64,000 nt of DNA from Paraphaeosphaeria minitans (GCA_015832175.1 WJXW01000006.1:1674001-1738000); one strand, 5' to 3'; positions 1-13,015 are shown, numbered from the stretch's first letter. The notes: generated from the sequence alone by a model not told the origin. A program made the numbers and translations.

Positions 1-648
1 TACGTTCACAGGCAACCTCCCTTTTAGCACCACAAAAGAGCAGATCGAGGAGCACTTCGCCAAACTCAAGCCTTTCGAAGTCCGTCTCCGCACTTACAAG
101 GATTCTGGAAAATCTATGGGTTGCGGCTTCATCCAGTTTGAGCGCTTCGACCACATGCAGACCGCGCTGCTGAAGTTCCACCACTCCGTTATTGATGATC
201 CCAAGAAGAAGGAGGGTCGCAAGATCAACGTCGAGCTGAGGTATGCGCCTTCCTTGCTCTCATATCACTTATGAATCTATACTACAGATGCTGACACGCG
301 AACAGTGCCGGCGGAGGCGGCAACACTGAAGCACGCATGGCGAAGATCAATGCCAAGAACGAGAAGTTGTCCAACGAGCGTCAGCGCAACCACGAGAAGC
401 GCGCCGAGATTGAAGGCAAGCAGGAAGTGCGCAAGGCGAAGAAGGAAGCGCAGAAGAACAAGGACGGCAAAGACGGCCAGGCCGGTGGTGAAGGTGCAGC
501 CGAGGAACCAGAAAACGCCGGCATTCACCCTGCACGACTTGCGATGTTGTCTCAGCCAGAGAGGCCACAGAAACAGTTCAAGCCAAACATGGGAAACGTG
601 CCCAAGTGGAAAGGTGGCCCGCCTGCGAGGGGACCTAAGAGGTATTGA
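1..648 (+). CDS. Nop6-like RRM protein, ribosome biogenesis (5' partial)
   Basis: The gene runs in from the left edge, so its start is outside the window. Exon 1..240 and exon 306..648 are joined by removing a 65-nt GT-AG intron, which restores the frame (L-S-A-G-G-G-G). The first exon encodes most of an RRM: TFTGNLPF is RNP2-like and GCGFIQF is RNP1-like. The second encodes a Lys/Glu-rich helical tail and a basic end, with the terminal motif GNVPKWKGGPP. An RRM followed by a Gly-rich linker and a basic coiled tail is the layout of fungal Nop6, a nucleolar RNA-binding protein that helps early 40S assembly. The architecture and the linker suit Nop6 better than other nucleolar RRM proteins such as Nop12. 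The family call is inferred from this partial product. The stop is TGA. Confidence 0.72.
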
Positions 649-853
649 GTCCGCCCGAAGACGTAGGCGCAAGATGTGAAGGCATCAACAGGAGTTTGGA
701 TAGCCATCGACTTGTTTACAGCAATTGATTGCCTACATGAGCCATTACTTTAGTTTTGACTGACACCCGCAGCGCTATGCGCGCTGCTTTATTACGCCTG
801 AAGCCCTATGGTATCGAACATAGGAAAACGCACAAGATCCGCCCGCAGACAAC

Positions 854-2320
854 TCAAACCATGTCTCTAATGCCTCTCTCTGGTCTTAGCTCCAGTTCAC
901 CTACCCTCGACGACGGCGGCACAACGCCCGTCGCCTCCCGCGACTGTGTGACCTCGGTGGTCTTCAGTATGCCGCCCATCCTCTGGATCGTGTTCTGCGC
1001 CTCCAGCAACTGCACACTTCCCTCGCTGCTCTTGTCGCTTCCGCCGTCTCCGGTGATGCTCGTCGCGCTCATTGCCCCGCCTCCGCGCCCACCAACTCCC
1101 ATAGTCTTCAGTTCATACGGATCATGCGGTTGCCTGTCGGCCTTGCTCGAAGTCAAGCTCGAGAAGCCCTTCGCCTTCGCAGAAACGGCGTTTGTCCCGC
1201 CGCCGTACCCCATGTAGCGTGGCGTGTTCCCTGTGGCGCCCGTCCTGCCTTTCGACCCGCGACCGTACGTAGAGCCGAGCACCGTGCGGAAGAGAGGCTT
1301 AAGGCAGGGGAGGTTGCCGGCTATGATGCCGACGCAGGTCTCGAGGACGGTCCAGATGGTGATGTTGCGCGAGTCCCAGAGCCAGTCGCCTGTGCTACCG
1401 TATTCTGGGAGGAACGAGATCTTGACGAGGGCGGCGGCCGTGGCGAAGATGCCGAGACCGAGGATGCCGACGACGGACGATTTTTGCCGACGATTCAGCT
1501 GGACCTGCCAGAGCATGGGAATCTGTGATTCTACGTGTCAGTCGGGGTTACGAGCTGGAGGGTGGTGGTGCTTACGGGGATGACGATGGCGAAGAGGAGG
1601 TCGGTGATGATGTTGCAGGCGGTGTTTGTGTAACCAAGTGCTTGGACTTTTTCTTTCGACCAGCAAGTGCCCTTCTCCGACGTATCCCACTGGACAGCGA
1701 GATTCGTACATTGAAACATGATGGACTGATGTGGGTCAGATTTGCCGAGAACTATAAGTGGCAAAACTCAAGTGCTTACGAGAAAGCATCCAATCGTATA
1801 GACCGCCATGAAAGCCATGATGCCCTGTATTGAGTGTCGGTAGAACGGGATGGTTGCTATGCGCAACAAGAAGAATCCAACCGATTGCTTTACGATGCAG
1901 ATGGCAATCAGGTATATCGGCTGCGTGATGAAGTTCAGCTTGAATCCGATTTTGAAGTCCTCTGACGATATATGGTCGATGTGTCTGCCACATCCATAAT
2001 GGACTTCTGGGACAACGATGCCAGCTCCTACCAAGGCCTGTGGTCGTCAGTTGAGTACGAAGAAGTAGTTGGGATCCAACTCACAAGCAACGTTGCAAAG
2101 GACATGCAGTAGTCCTAGGATTGTCAGCGTTTGACTCCGATGGCGGACCTTTGGGATGTCCCACATCCCACCCAACATTGCGAATCAACTTCACTCTGAC
2201 CCAGAGCCGCGCCACCATGGTGATGAAGGCGAAGATTGTGATGCTAAGCACAACTCCCAGTATTCGCGGCCCATCGTTGGTTGGGGGGTAGGCAACTTTG
2301 TTGGGTTGCTCTGACCCCAT
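854..2320 (-). CDS. SAT4/rhodopsin-domain integral membrane protein (Pth11-like)
   Basis: Five exons were reconstructed: 2320..2165, 2114..2085, 2037..1780, 1725..1576 and 1522..854. They give 420 residues with GT-AG introns of 47-54 nt. The protein starts with a short extracellular N-terminus followed by seven likely membrane helices. Hallmarks of the fungal rhodopsin/SAT4 family are visible: GWDDY after helix 2, QCTNLAVQWD before a conserved Cys, NTACNIITDLLFAIVIPIPMLW in helices 5-6 (read in two parts), and R-N-I-T-I-W-T-V-L-E before helix 7. The cytosolic tail of about 140 residues is Gly/Ser/Thr-rich. Relatives include Pth11-type G-protein-coupled receptor candidates of plant-associated fungi. 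No ligand can be named. One exon is only 30 nt, but its DDY joint is typical of the family. Confidence 0.85.
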
Positions 2321-4333
2321 CTTGCTTCGACCAGGTTCGCTTGGGAGCGAAGATCACGGCGGTTTTGGTAGAAGTAGTGATAGGATCCTCGGGGGGGCAA
2401 GGTTCGCTATGGTGTATCCCAAATGAACGACAAACATGAAAACACTGTCCGTGGAAACGATTTCATTACACTACCTAGTAGTGGGATCATGGGGGAGCGG
2501 GTGCCTGAGTCGCAAATCACATCCCGTCAAGAAACGGAGATGAGACAGTTGCCATGTCGGAGCAAGAATATGGCTGGCACAACCTTGCATGCCTCCTGGA
2601 CGTTTGCCGACCGAGGAAGCAGCCGCTAAGTGGACTGGAGACTACGGGACGTCTTGCAGCGATTGGTCAGAGCACGGGCTACTGTATCTCTGTATCCCTG
2701 CGCCGAGCTCAGAATCTACAAGGAGACATGGAGTGAACCGTTCTCCATCTCAGATCGAGTGGCCACCCTCATTTTCCCAGCAATGTGCTTCATCACTCGG
2801 CGCACCATTGCATCCACCGCTTGCAATGCGATACCCAGGAAGCCTCTGTCCGTCGGTTCGTTCGCTAAAATATCGACAAACGCTCCCGGGTGAACACCAT
2901 ACCTACCTACCATGTGTAAAAGCTTGATCGTTTCAATACGAAGTGACCCTTGTCTTGATGAGGCGTCTGGACGACACTACCTAATGGCATCGCGCAAACT
3001 TTGTTCCTTCGAGTTTCGATTTGGGACGCCTGCTTTGCGCGCGCGCTTGTACCTACCGCTCGTTTAGCCATGGGTTATTGCAAGTCGTAGGTAGTGCGTC
3101 GGGGGTCCGGGTCTCTGGTAGGTACCTAAAGACTCCAAAGAGGCTTGTTCACCCGGCCCTGCGCGTCCTTACAGGGTGCATTCGGTGCTTGGACAGTCTG
3201 ATTGGGTTTCCCTCTGCAATGCGCGCAGATGGCGTGTCCACGAAGCGCAGATGCAAGTGCTGGGCATAGGTAGGTAGACTAGGTACCTACCTATCTATCG
3301 TAATCCGACGCGGAGTCGGCACATTCGCCAGACTACCGTATTCAGAGTCCATACCAAGGTACTTACCTACTACTGACTACTGAGTCCCGACCTACCTCTC
3401 TCGACTTCATCAACCGAAACGCCATCTTCTGCAGAGGCGTGGCACAGCGTCCCGACAGAAAGGTACCGATCAGTCAAGTTTTTCCACTGCCATCCAAGCG
3501 GGCGGCAGATGCAGTCTCCTCGGCACAGCGAGAATGACACCATGCGCACTTCCACGGATACACAAAGCATTCGCCACGGAAAAGGCCGCTCCGGCGGCTG
3601 GCAGTGCATACAATCCTCATGTTATACAAGGGTAGAGAACACACCGGCATCTGTTACTCTACTAATTACGGTACCTAGCCGCGGCAAAAACCCGTCCCTA
3701 CCGTGGCCAAGACTTCGTCGGTACATATGGAGAGGGCTATTAGCTTGGCATGCATGCGCATTGCATGAGCCACCAATGCACTGGATGCAGACGTTATCAG
3801 AGCCAATGGTCCATTAACCCTCCCAAGAAGCTTCACCGAGAGTGGCCTCATCTACAGCTCACCAGAGGTGGAAAGGGATCTCCCGGCGACCGCTGCCATC
3901 CTGTACCGCAGCTATCTACTGATCCACTTTGATCTAGAATTCGAGTCCTTGTCCATCGCTTCACCTCGACCGAGGTGTCCAACATGCACCCACACACGGA
4001 GGAACACACCTGGAAATGTCAGTACGATCGCGTACCTGATACGTACAGGGTGCTTGAGTGGCCGCCGACCGGCACTCGAATCCTTGGTTTCATGCAGTCC
4101 AAAGGTTTAGGGAAAGAGAAGTGGAGAGGTATGCAGGCCTTCAATAATTTTTTGTCTTGAGGGCCCTTTAAGAGTCGGCCAAGTGACTGCATCTGTGGTT
4201 TTGAGTTTCACCTCCTTCCCAATTTCAATCTATCGAGGTGCAAATCGGGTTCAGCCACTTGTTCCCTTTTATCCCGTCGATCGACTGCAGCTGCTCTTCG
4301 TATTTGTTCATCGGAACATTTCAACCGGCCAAG
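2321..4333. other. Intergenic region, about 2 kb
   Basis: Only short, non-conserved ORFs are present. Clusters of TACC/GGTA repeats occur around 3265-3375. The right end serves as promoter and 5' leader of the tyrosinase gene. No gene is supported. Confidence 0.6.
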
Positions 4334-5640
4334 ATGCGTTTCACCACTTCCGTGGCTTTGTGCCTCGTGGCAGCCCTGTCAAATGCAGCCCCCACTCCGC
4401 AGACAGATGGCTCTGCTGCCGACCTGCCAACCCAAGCCTCCCCGGACGAGGCTCAGGCCGTTGAGCAGATTGCGCAGTTGGCTCAATTCGCCGGCCAGAC
4501 GACCAATGAAACCCTCGCAGCCAACACAAAGCGGGATGGTTGCTCGCTTGGGAATATCTCTGTACGACGGGAATGGTACGTAAATCGATCCTGCTAAATG
4601 AGCGGATTCACCATGAAAATCCTGTCAACGGCAGCTAACCATGATGCAGGTCTACCCTGAGCAAGCCGCAGCGGAAGGCATACACGGATGCGGTCGTGTG
4701 CCTGCAGAAGCTACCTGCCAGAACCCCATCTTCCATCATCCCTGGAGCCAAGTCACGTTTCGATGACTTCGTCGGCACACACATCCAACAGGCAAACTAC
4801 ATTCACTACACGGGTACCTTCCTGGCGTGGCACCGCTACTTCACCTGGTCCTACGAGCAGGCTCTTCGAAACGAGTGTGGTTACAAGGGTGTCCAGCCAT
4901 ACTGGGACTGGGCTTCGTCAGGCGCCGTTGGTCTCACGAAGTCGGCCATCCTCGATGGCTCCGCTTACTCCATGTCTGGCGACGGCGAGCACGTCGAGCA
5001 GACTGGCGATATCGTACTCGGAGGATCCGAGGGTCTCCCCGCTCTGGTCCTCCCCACCGGTTCAGGCGGCGGGTGCGTGAAATCCGGACCGTTCGCCAAT
5101 GTGAGCGTCAACCTCGGACCAGTCGGGCTCTCTCTCCCAGGTGGCAGCACCGATGCTAACGGCGATGGATTGAGCTACAACCCCCGCTGCCTCAAGCGTG
5201 ATCTTACCGACGCTGTCATCCGCAAGTACGCCAATGCCACGGCCATCGCCTACACTATCCTCAAGCCCCAGGAAGTTTATGACTTCCAGATGACCATGCA
5301 AGGAGTGCCCGGAAGCGGCAATATTGGCATCCATGGTGGTGGACACTACTCTATGGGTGGTGACCCAGGCCGTGATGTGAATACGTCTCCTGGAGACCCT
5401 CTCTTCTACACCCACCACGCCATGATTGACCGCGTGTGGTGGATCTGGCAGTTGCTCGACAGGAAGGAGCGCACGGGTGCAAAGGGAGTCTCTGGCACTG
5501 GCACCTTCTTGAACATGCCTCCGAGCGCAAACACCACGCTCGACACTGTCCTCAACCTTGGATACGCTGCGGGCCCTCCCATCACCGTGCGTGAGCTGAT
5601 GAGCACTACGGACGGTCCGTTCTGCTACACCTACCTATGA
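4334..5640 (+). CDS. Secreted tyrosinase / catechol-oxidase family protein
   Basis: Exons 4334..4575 and 4650..5640 encode 410 residues. The first 19 or so residues form a signal peptide ending near SNA-AP. A propeptide-like stretch follows, up to a dibasic KR at about residue 67, a possible Kex2 cleavage site. The type-3 dicopper centre is complete. Likely CuA ligands are H125, H133 and H142 (WHRYF). Likely CuB ligands are H309, H313 (HGGGH) and H336/H337 in FYTHHAMIDRVWW. The early motif RREWSTLS plus a conserved Cys and the short C-terminus mark the short secreted ascomycete tyrosinase/catechol-oxidase type, which lacks the long C-terminal shielding domain of melanin tyrosinases. It should oxidise phenols or catechols with O2 outside the cell; the substrate is unknown. 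Confidence 0.92.
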
Positions 5641-7642
5641 TCATTTCCTCGCGGAGGGTCGAATACATGGTAACCTAGACATTGGAACTTTGCGTATATT
5701 GGGCATAGACTTGTGAATACAGCCCTCGATATCCTGTATATAGAACTTCTACTATACTCGTTGACATCGTTACCTACCTTTATTCTGAACTGTGCATGCT
5801 TATAGCAGAATCTGATTGCGCGAACTTTGAACACAACCAGCAGTCTCTTCATCCCGGCCAGCATAATACAACATGTGTCTCTTCGTTCCGAGGACAAGAT
5901 CTTGAAAGTGCACCTACCTCGCCTCTGCTACATTCCATCCATCACCAGACGCAGTTCGTCGCGCAGATCCTGAAGCATGCACCCGGCCGCTCCGATCCGC
6001 CCATCGATATCCCATGTATGTCAAAGTCCACCGCGGTCCCACCACCGGGCACCATCGCAACCAGACCGAGGCGTAAGTCCCAGCACCGCAAGCTACCATG
6101 AAGGCGATCCAGTTACTCGCTTCCCCATCGCCATCGCACTCGCCCTCGCCATCACCATCCCCCATTCCTCGTCGCGCGCCCAACAAATCACAACCTCGCA
6201 GTTTCCCCCCTCGACGCGACAATCGACTCTCCCGCAATGCTACGGTGCCGTACAGGTAACCTCCCCATCGCCCTTCAAACCCCGGCATCCGACCCGGCCC
6301 ACTCGCCTCGGAGCCCCCATCAACACCAGGCCCCTGCCGCTAGCCACTCCCGCATGCCAAGCGCGCCCGCAGACCCAGAAGGCACGTGCACGGATAGCGC
6401 CATCGCGCGATTCAGGGTGCCGGCTCTAGGCTCCGCGCACGTGCTAGCACCTCTGGGCAAACGTACGCGAGGCAACCTTGTAGCCCCCGAAGGTATCTAC
6501 CTCGCGAGGAGGTTTTCCCCTCTACCCTACGGCACCGCAGCGTATAGAACTATCTACCGCAGCGTACACTACCGTACCGCACCATACTGTACCGCACCAT
6601 ACCGTACCGCACCATACCGTACCGTACGGACTACCGACGGCAAACCGCATGGCCTTTTCTCGCCTGGGGCTCCGGGCTGCGGAACGCGCTGCCAACTACC
6701 TACCTATTCTGGGTATGCCTACCTACTATCTACATGCACAGCATGTGCACGACGCTCGGCATCCCCACTCCCCGTTTTGCCCGCGAGGCTCGGCGTGCTA
6801 GTTCGCATCCTTCGCGCAGAGCGATTCTGCTCGTGGGACGACCTCTCTCCTGTGACGGGCTGCCCGCCCCTTGCTGTTTGCAGTATACAGCAGGTGAACA
6901 GTGACACCCTCCTGCCAGTGCATGGTCACGTCGCTAAATCTCTGCATTTTCTTTTTCTTTCTTTCTTTCTCTTGTCGATGACCATGCGGAGAAGTCCCAT
7001 CACCCTCACTCCCAGGAGAGAGCATTGTAATCTTGCGACGGGACGCCGCGGACCTGGAACACAGAACACAGACACCGCGGGCCAGGCGACGGGTCATTGT
7101 TCACGCACTGGGAGCAAAGGCCGATGGGGATCTGCGCTTAGGCGCGAAGATGCGGATGTGGAGCATTCCCCGGTGCGCGAGTCAAGTCGTGTCGAGTCTA
7201 GAGCCCGTCCCAGAAAGGTTCGACATGCCTACACTACCTACGATGGCGACCGCCAGAACGGAAGTGCATCCCGAGACGTCGCATGCTTGCCGTATCCACT
7301 TTCCACAATGCACACGAGACCGAGTGCCACCAGACACCTAACGTGCTCTACTCGTCCGCGGACGGTCGAAGCTGTGCATCATGAGTCTGGATGGTACCGA
7401 TTCTGTTTACGAGAATATGAGTGTTATTGATGTCAGCAGCCACACGGCCACTTTACATGCGCCTAGATCTATGCGAGGCGCGTTCGCCTATACGAACAAT
7501 TGACTATGAGACAGACGGAGTAGGAAATATGCAAAACGCCTCAAAAAAACCAGAGACGCTGCCGCAGCTCATGGAGCCTCGGTTTCTATTTACACAGCTG
7601 GCAACTAAGTTGCCATGCGAAGCTCGTACGAAACGGACCACT
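5641..7642. other. Intergenic region, about 2 kb, between convergent genes
   Basis: Open frames here are compositionally biased and run through simple repeats, so no gene is called. It contains an ACCGTACCGCACCAT-type 15-bp repeat near 6571-6630 and a CTTT tract near 6950-6975. The tyrosinase 3' end lies on the left and the ABC transporter 3' end on the right. Confidence 0.55.
6571..6630. repeat. 15-bp tandem repeat (ACCGTACCGCACCAT type)
   Basis: About four imperfect copies of a 15-bp unit made of ACCGTACC and GCACCAT blocks. It is read as Tyr-Arg-Thr-Ala-Pro in the frame that happens to be open. Confidence 0.75.
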
Positions 7643-10600
7643 TCACCGCCTTTCCACGAGCAGTAAGTGCATAGCGAGATATGCTAGCACGACAAAGGAA
7701 GCACCAAAGACGGCGAGTCCAATGCAATCCTTCCACAACGCAAGAACGTTGAAGCCGAAGGAACTCAAGATGGCAGAGCCAGGAACTTCAATGTCGAGCC
7801 CATACTTGTGATCGACAAGCGAGAGGTATTTGACCTCGTTGACGATGAGGCCTTCGAACGCGTAGTGAAATATCGATAGCTGATATGTCATTAGCATGGG
7901 TCTCATGGGTACAAGGCGGAACGAATACTCACTGTTTGCAGCCATCTCGCCGCCGGAGGGATGCTGTCCTTGTTAAGGAAGAAACCAGAGAAGAGCAGAC
8001 TGAACAGCATGACGAGTACGCCGATCAAATTCGCCACTCCGTTGTTGCGGAAGACGATGCCGATGAACAAGCAGACAGCCGCAGCAGCGAGGTTGAATAA
8101 TACCAGGAAGAGAACGAACTTGAGGAACTGAGGCCACGCGGGAACAAGTCCGGTCATCGGATATACAATGGTACCGAGGATGATGGGCGGTATCAAGCGC
8201 AATGGTACAATGTCGAAGAAGACCTTGGAAGCAAAGTAGGAAAGGGGAGAATAGTAGCCCTTTGCTCGTTCACGCGTGAAGAGTAGACGCTCAGGCGCGA
8301 AGACTGTGAGGACGGTAAGGGTGCTGAAGCCGAACAAGGCCAGCACGAAGAAGAAGAGACCCAGACGATTCTGGAATCCCTTGATGTCGTCCGTCAGACC
8401 AAAGAACAGGAAACCGAGGAACACCGCGAGAACGATTGCGATGGCGTAGTGCGTCAACATGAGCATCGGATTCCGGTAGAGGTTGCGCCACGTCCTTCTC
8501 GACAGTATAATGAACTGGCCAACCAGTCCGACTTTTCGGAAGCCTCTGACTTTACCAGCTGCCACGAAGCCGTTAGCCTGCTGGTGATCGTCGCTGACGC
8601 CATTCGCTTGGTTGGCCGACGAGATGGCACTGGCGATGTCGTCGCGGAGTGCAGTGGCCACGTCCGAAGTTGCGTATGCGTGCACGAGCGTATCCAGATT
8701 CGTTCCAGTCCCGCCGTCGGCAGAAGGTGGCAACTCATCCGGATCTTCCAGGATCTGGGGAGGCGGAGCACCTTGTTGACGCGAAAGTTTTAGCCACTGA
8801 CCATTACTACCCTCGCGAGGCTGGTAGAGGCCACCGTCATCGGATTTAGGGGACATCGTACCGTCATTCACGTTACCCTTCTTCCTCGTGAAGAGCTCGC
8901 GCTCCTGTTGTTGCTTGATTGATGCTCTTCGCTTACCCTTGGGTCGAATACTGGAGATGCTTGGGCTGCCTACGGTGTCCCGGTCGGTATTAACGCTTCG
9001 AATTGACTTGACCGCAATGGCGCTGCTTGCTCTAGTGCTGAGACCTTGCCTTGAGAAGAGCGAGTTGTTATCATCGATAGGCTGAGTGACGGCGCTGGCG
9101 TGCATGGTAAGATCTACTAGATAATCGGCAATGTTGAATCCAGGCGGGCAAGTGTACCCAGTATTATCAAAGTAGGCCTGGCAGTTTTCGAAGGGTCCAG
9201 AGTAGACAGTCCTGCCTTTCGCGAGTAGGATTAGCTGATCGAAAAGAGCTACAATGTTAGACCGCGGCTGGTGAATGGTGAATACGACAGTCCTGTTGTA
9301 GGATTTGACTAGATTGACCAGACACTCAGCAACATTGAAGGCGTTGAAGGCGTCGAGGCCACTGGTTGGCTCATCGAGGAACAGAATGCTGGGTGATGTG
9401 ACAAGTTCACATGCAATACCGACACGGCGCTTCTCTCCTCCGGAGATACCCCGTCCGCTCTCCTCAGAGCCGATCTTCTGGTGGCGAATATGGTGGATGC
9501 CTAACTGGCGCTCAACGTCATCTACGAGCTGCTCTTTCGATGCACGGCTCATCTCTTTGGGAAGTCGCAGTAGTGCCGAGTCCAGGATCGTCTCGTGTAC
9601 GGTCAACGTAGGCAGCAAGGTGTCCTCTTGGTCCACGAAGCCGATAACACTGCGGAATTCGTCGTCGCGAACTTGCTCGCCATTAAGGTAGAAGTTTCCT
9701 CCGATAGCGCCAATCTTGTTCTTGCGCGCAAGGATATCGAGGAAGGTTGTTTTGCCTGCGCCTGAAGCTCCCATGATGGCCAGAAGTTCTCCTGGGTGCA
9801 CAGCACCGGTGATACCAGTGAGGATCTGTTTGCCCTTCAACTGATATGATACATTTTCAAACGTCAAGGTAGCAGGCTTGTGGTCGGCCAGGAGTTTTGC
9901 GTTCTCGTCTTCCTCGTCATCGGACAAGTGGATAGGTCCCCATTTGCGCCTTTCGGCTCTGCGGGCAAGATACCAAATAACCAGGATGACTGCCACAATG
10001 AATAATGCGCATCCTGCGATGACACCGGCAATCAACGGGGTGTTGATGGTCTTGATTGGCCTTTCGTAACCGGGGACTTCAGTCTCGTAGAGACATTCCC
10101 CAGCGCCACACGCGAGGAAGATGCTCTCGTCGCCAAAGACGCTGGAAATGAGATCGTTCATGGCAGGCTCCGAGAAGATGCTTCCACTCTCCTTGCTGGG
10201 CTCAACAGTCGATATAGACTTGAACTCGGCCGGGCCCTTTATCGACTCTTTGAGGAAGTCTCCAATGTCGATAGATCCCTCCTCGCCACACAACATCCTG
10301 CCAGGCACGCATGCGCATTTGATGTTTTCGCAGTTGAATTTTGAAATGTTGCGATCGGAGAGGGCTTCGAAGTCGGAGGTGCAGGTGTCGAGGGCGCAGT
10401 AGAAGGATTCCTTCTGGGCGACCCAGACTGCTTCTGTTAGTCCAGGTGGGTGCAATAACTGGGCGTTGAAGCTTACACTGGAAGTTGCACTCTTCAGTTT
10501 CTGCGTTGCAAGAGAAGGTGGCCTGGGGTTTCTTGTCCTTGAGCTGATCGAGGATCTTCCTGTTGGTGATGTCGCACATCTGGTAGTTCTCCTTGACCAG

Positions 10601-11035
10601 CTGGCCTTCCTTGAAGCAGATGCCGCCTTCGCCTTCGGGCATCATGGCATTGCAGGCCTGGTTTGTCTGGCAGACATTGCAGTTGATGCCTCCCCAGCCG
10701 TCTTTACAGTCGCACGTGGCTCCACTCCTTGGCGCTCTGTTCCTATTGCCGTCCGGCAGCGCACCACATAGCGGCGTGGAACAGTCCTCTCCTCCGAATC
10801 CAGGCGTGCAGTCGCACTTTCCGTTTCCTTTTACGCATTTGGCGAACTGGTGGCATTGGAAGTCGTCGAGGTTGCAGTTGAAGCAGGGCGGACAGCCATC
10901 GGGCCGGTCGTCGTACAACGAGAACAGGTCGAGAGGGACTTCGGCGGCGGAATAGTTGGCGAAGGTCTTGCGAGCAGCTGCTGGTCCCGCAAGCGACAGC
11001 GAGACCAGAAGCGCGGCGGTCCACGGGCGTCGCAT
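7643..11035 (-). CDS. ABCG-family transporter, Adp1-like
   Basis: Exons 11035..10477, 10427..7933 and 7879..7643 encode 1096 residues, close to yeast Adp1 (about 1050). Order of parts: signal peptide; Cys-rich EGF/laminin-like lumenal or extracellular region (several CxCxxGxxGxxC patterns); one membrane helix near residue 350; an ABC domain with Walker [16 protein letters not shown], signature [11 protein letters not shown] and Walker [13 protein letters not shown]; a long low-complexity linker; then an ABC2-type membrane domain of six helices ending in LLVERR. The order ABC then TM, preceded by an EGF-like N-terminus, is specific to the Adp1 subgroup of ABCG proteins. The yeast protein has no firmly assigned substrate, so none is given. 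It is divergent from the aminotransferase gene. Confidence 0.93.
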
Positions 11036-11669
11036 GGCGCGCTCCGGTGGAGATGCAGCAACCGTCCACCGTCCCAGAGCTTAGGTAGGTAGGTAGCTGT
11101 TGCCTTGGTGACGTCGACACAAGCAAGGATCGCGATGGCACGAGCGAGCGCAGCGTGTGCGTGAGGAGCTCGGGAGAGATGGGCGTCAGGAACAATAGCC
11201 AAAAGAATGGCGGTGACAGAAGTTCGCCGGAGAGACGTGCAGCTGGTGTCTCCTATCGCATCGTGTGAGGACTGGCTTGCGGGGGCGAGGCTGGTCGTGA
11301 TGGTCGCCAAGAGGGCGCGCTTGCCTCAGGTGGGCCGGGGGACAGCCGTGAGCATGCTCCGAGCAGTACGTCGACCGTCGTGCGTATAGATAGACAACAC
11401 GGAAAAGCTGCTGCCCATGTCGCCAGGTCCCGTTGCTCGCATGTGCTGCTGTTCATACATGTGCTGGGCGGTGCCGGTGCAGGTACCTGCCTACCTACCT
11501 ACCTTCTGCACGTGGGCGCCCAAATGCAGGTCAACGCCCTATGTCAATACCTACCTAGCCCACCTCTACCTACCTAGGTACCTATATAGCCTCTTCAATC
11601 TGCCTGCAAGACGCCCTACATCCACTGAAACTGCGCTTCCCCGCCATCGTCTGACCTGCATCATTCACA
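11036..11669. promoter_or_regulatory. Divergent intergenic region, ABC transporter / aminotransferase
   Basis: A 634-bp spacer separates the two divergent start codons. It holds several TACC/GGTA microsatellite patches (about 11082-11095 and 11485-11590). No clear TATA box or known operator was recognised; a promoter role is inferred from position only. Confidence 0.45.
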
Positions 11670-13015
11670 ATGGTTAAAATCGCACAATTCTCCGTTGAAG
11701 CTGTAAGTGTCGAGTTGTTAAACGTGCACTGTGTTCCGCACACTGCACCTCACACCCCTCGTCTCGAGAAATCTACGTTAATCTGCCATAGTGGATGGAC
11801 AAGTACGAGCACAACTGCAAGTACAACATAGCTGAAACATGTTGCGCCTCTCTTTCCATCGACCAGCTACGCGAGCTTTCCGAGGACAAGGGTCGCGACG
11901 TGTTCAAAACCTCCACAGCTCTTACGTACGGTGCAATCCGCGGCGCCGATGCGTTACGAGACAATCTTGCCCGACTGTACTCTGCTCGCTCTGGCAAACC
12001 TTTGCCGCGTGATAACATCCTCACCACCAATGGAGCCATCCAAGCCAACTATCTCATTGCATACGCATTGCTCGGCCCAGGAGATCATGTGATATGTCAC
12101 TATCCTACATGTACGTCCACCCGGTCATGAGTACTTCGAAAAATCTAGGCTTACGAACAAACAGACCAATCGCTTTATGAGGTACCCAAGCAACTCGGTG
12201 CTGAGGTCTCACTTTGGAAAGCCAGCCCGGAGAGCAAATGGACTCCCTCGATAGACAATCTCAAATCTCTCATCAAGCCCAACACCAAGATGATCATCAT
12301 CAATAACCCGCACAATCCTACTGGTGCTGTCTTGGGGAAGTCCTTTCTCCAAAAGGTCATCGACATTGCGTCGGAGCACGACATTATCATCCACAGCGAC
12401 GAGGTCTACCGGCCCATATTTCACGGTATCACGCCCATAGACGCTGAGTTCCCCCCTTCCATCGTGTCAATGGGGTATGAGCGTGCCATTGCCACGGGCT
12501 CAATGTCAAAAGCATACTCTCTCGCAGGCATCCGCATAGGTTGGATAGCATCGCGCAGCCGCAGTATTATTGAAGAGCTTGCTGGGGCGCGGCACTACAC
12601 CTTAATTTCTGTCAGTATGCTGGACGAGCAGGTGGCTGCCTATGCGCTAGGCCCGTCGACAATCCACAGCCTGCTCGCTCGCAACATCGCTTTAGCCAAA
12701 ACCAATATGGAGATTATGGACAAGTTCGTGCTGAAAAACGACGATGCATGCGATTGGGTGAAACCTGTCGCAGGTACCACAGCATTCGTTCGATTTCATC
12801 GAGACGGAAAACCGGTCGACTCGGTCGACTTTTGCGAAAAGCTTCTAGAGAAGACAGGCGTGATGTTTGTCCCTGGGAGTGACTGCTTCGGGGAGGAGTT
12901 CAAAGGATATGTTCGCATTGGTTATGTCAATCATACCGAAGGCGTGAAGGAGGGTCTAGACAAGGTTACACAGTTCGTCAGGAGGAACCTGGACGATGTC
13001 AAATTGGCGGAGTAA
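11670..13015 (+). CDS. PLP-dependent aminotransferase, class I/II
   Basis: Exons 11670..11702, 11792..12110 and 12165..13015 encode 400 residues. Fold-type I motifs are in order: TYGAIRG near the N-terminus, NNPHNPTG (substrate/PLP pocket Asn), SDEVYR (Asp pairing with the pyridine nitrogen), and SMSKAYSLAGIRIGW with the Schiff-base Lys. A C-terminal GYVRIGY supplies the carboxylate-binding Arg. The first exon is only 11 codons. It resembles fungal aminotransferases related to kynurenine/alanine aminotransferases and to capreomycidine-synthase-like enzymes; the substrate cannot be told from sequence. It lies 345 bp upstream of the xanthine dioxygenase start on the same strand; whether they act together is open. 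Confidence 0.9.

Noticed and set aside
6237..7430. Plus-strand open frame of about 397 codons
   Set aside because: It runs through a 15-bp repeat and a CTTT tract, is rich in Arg/Pro/Thr/Ser without any motif, and has no good start context; most likely a chance GC-rich frame.
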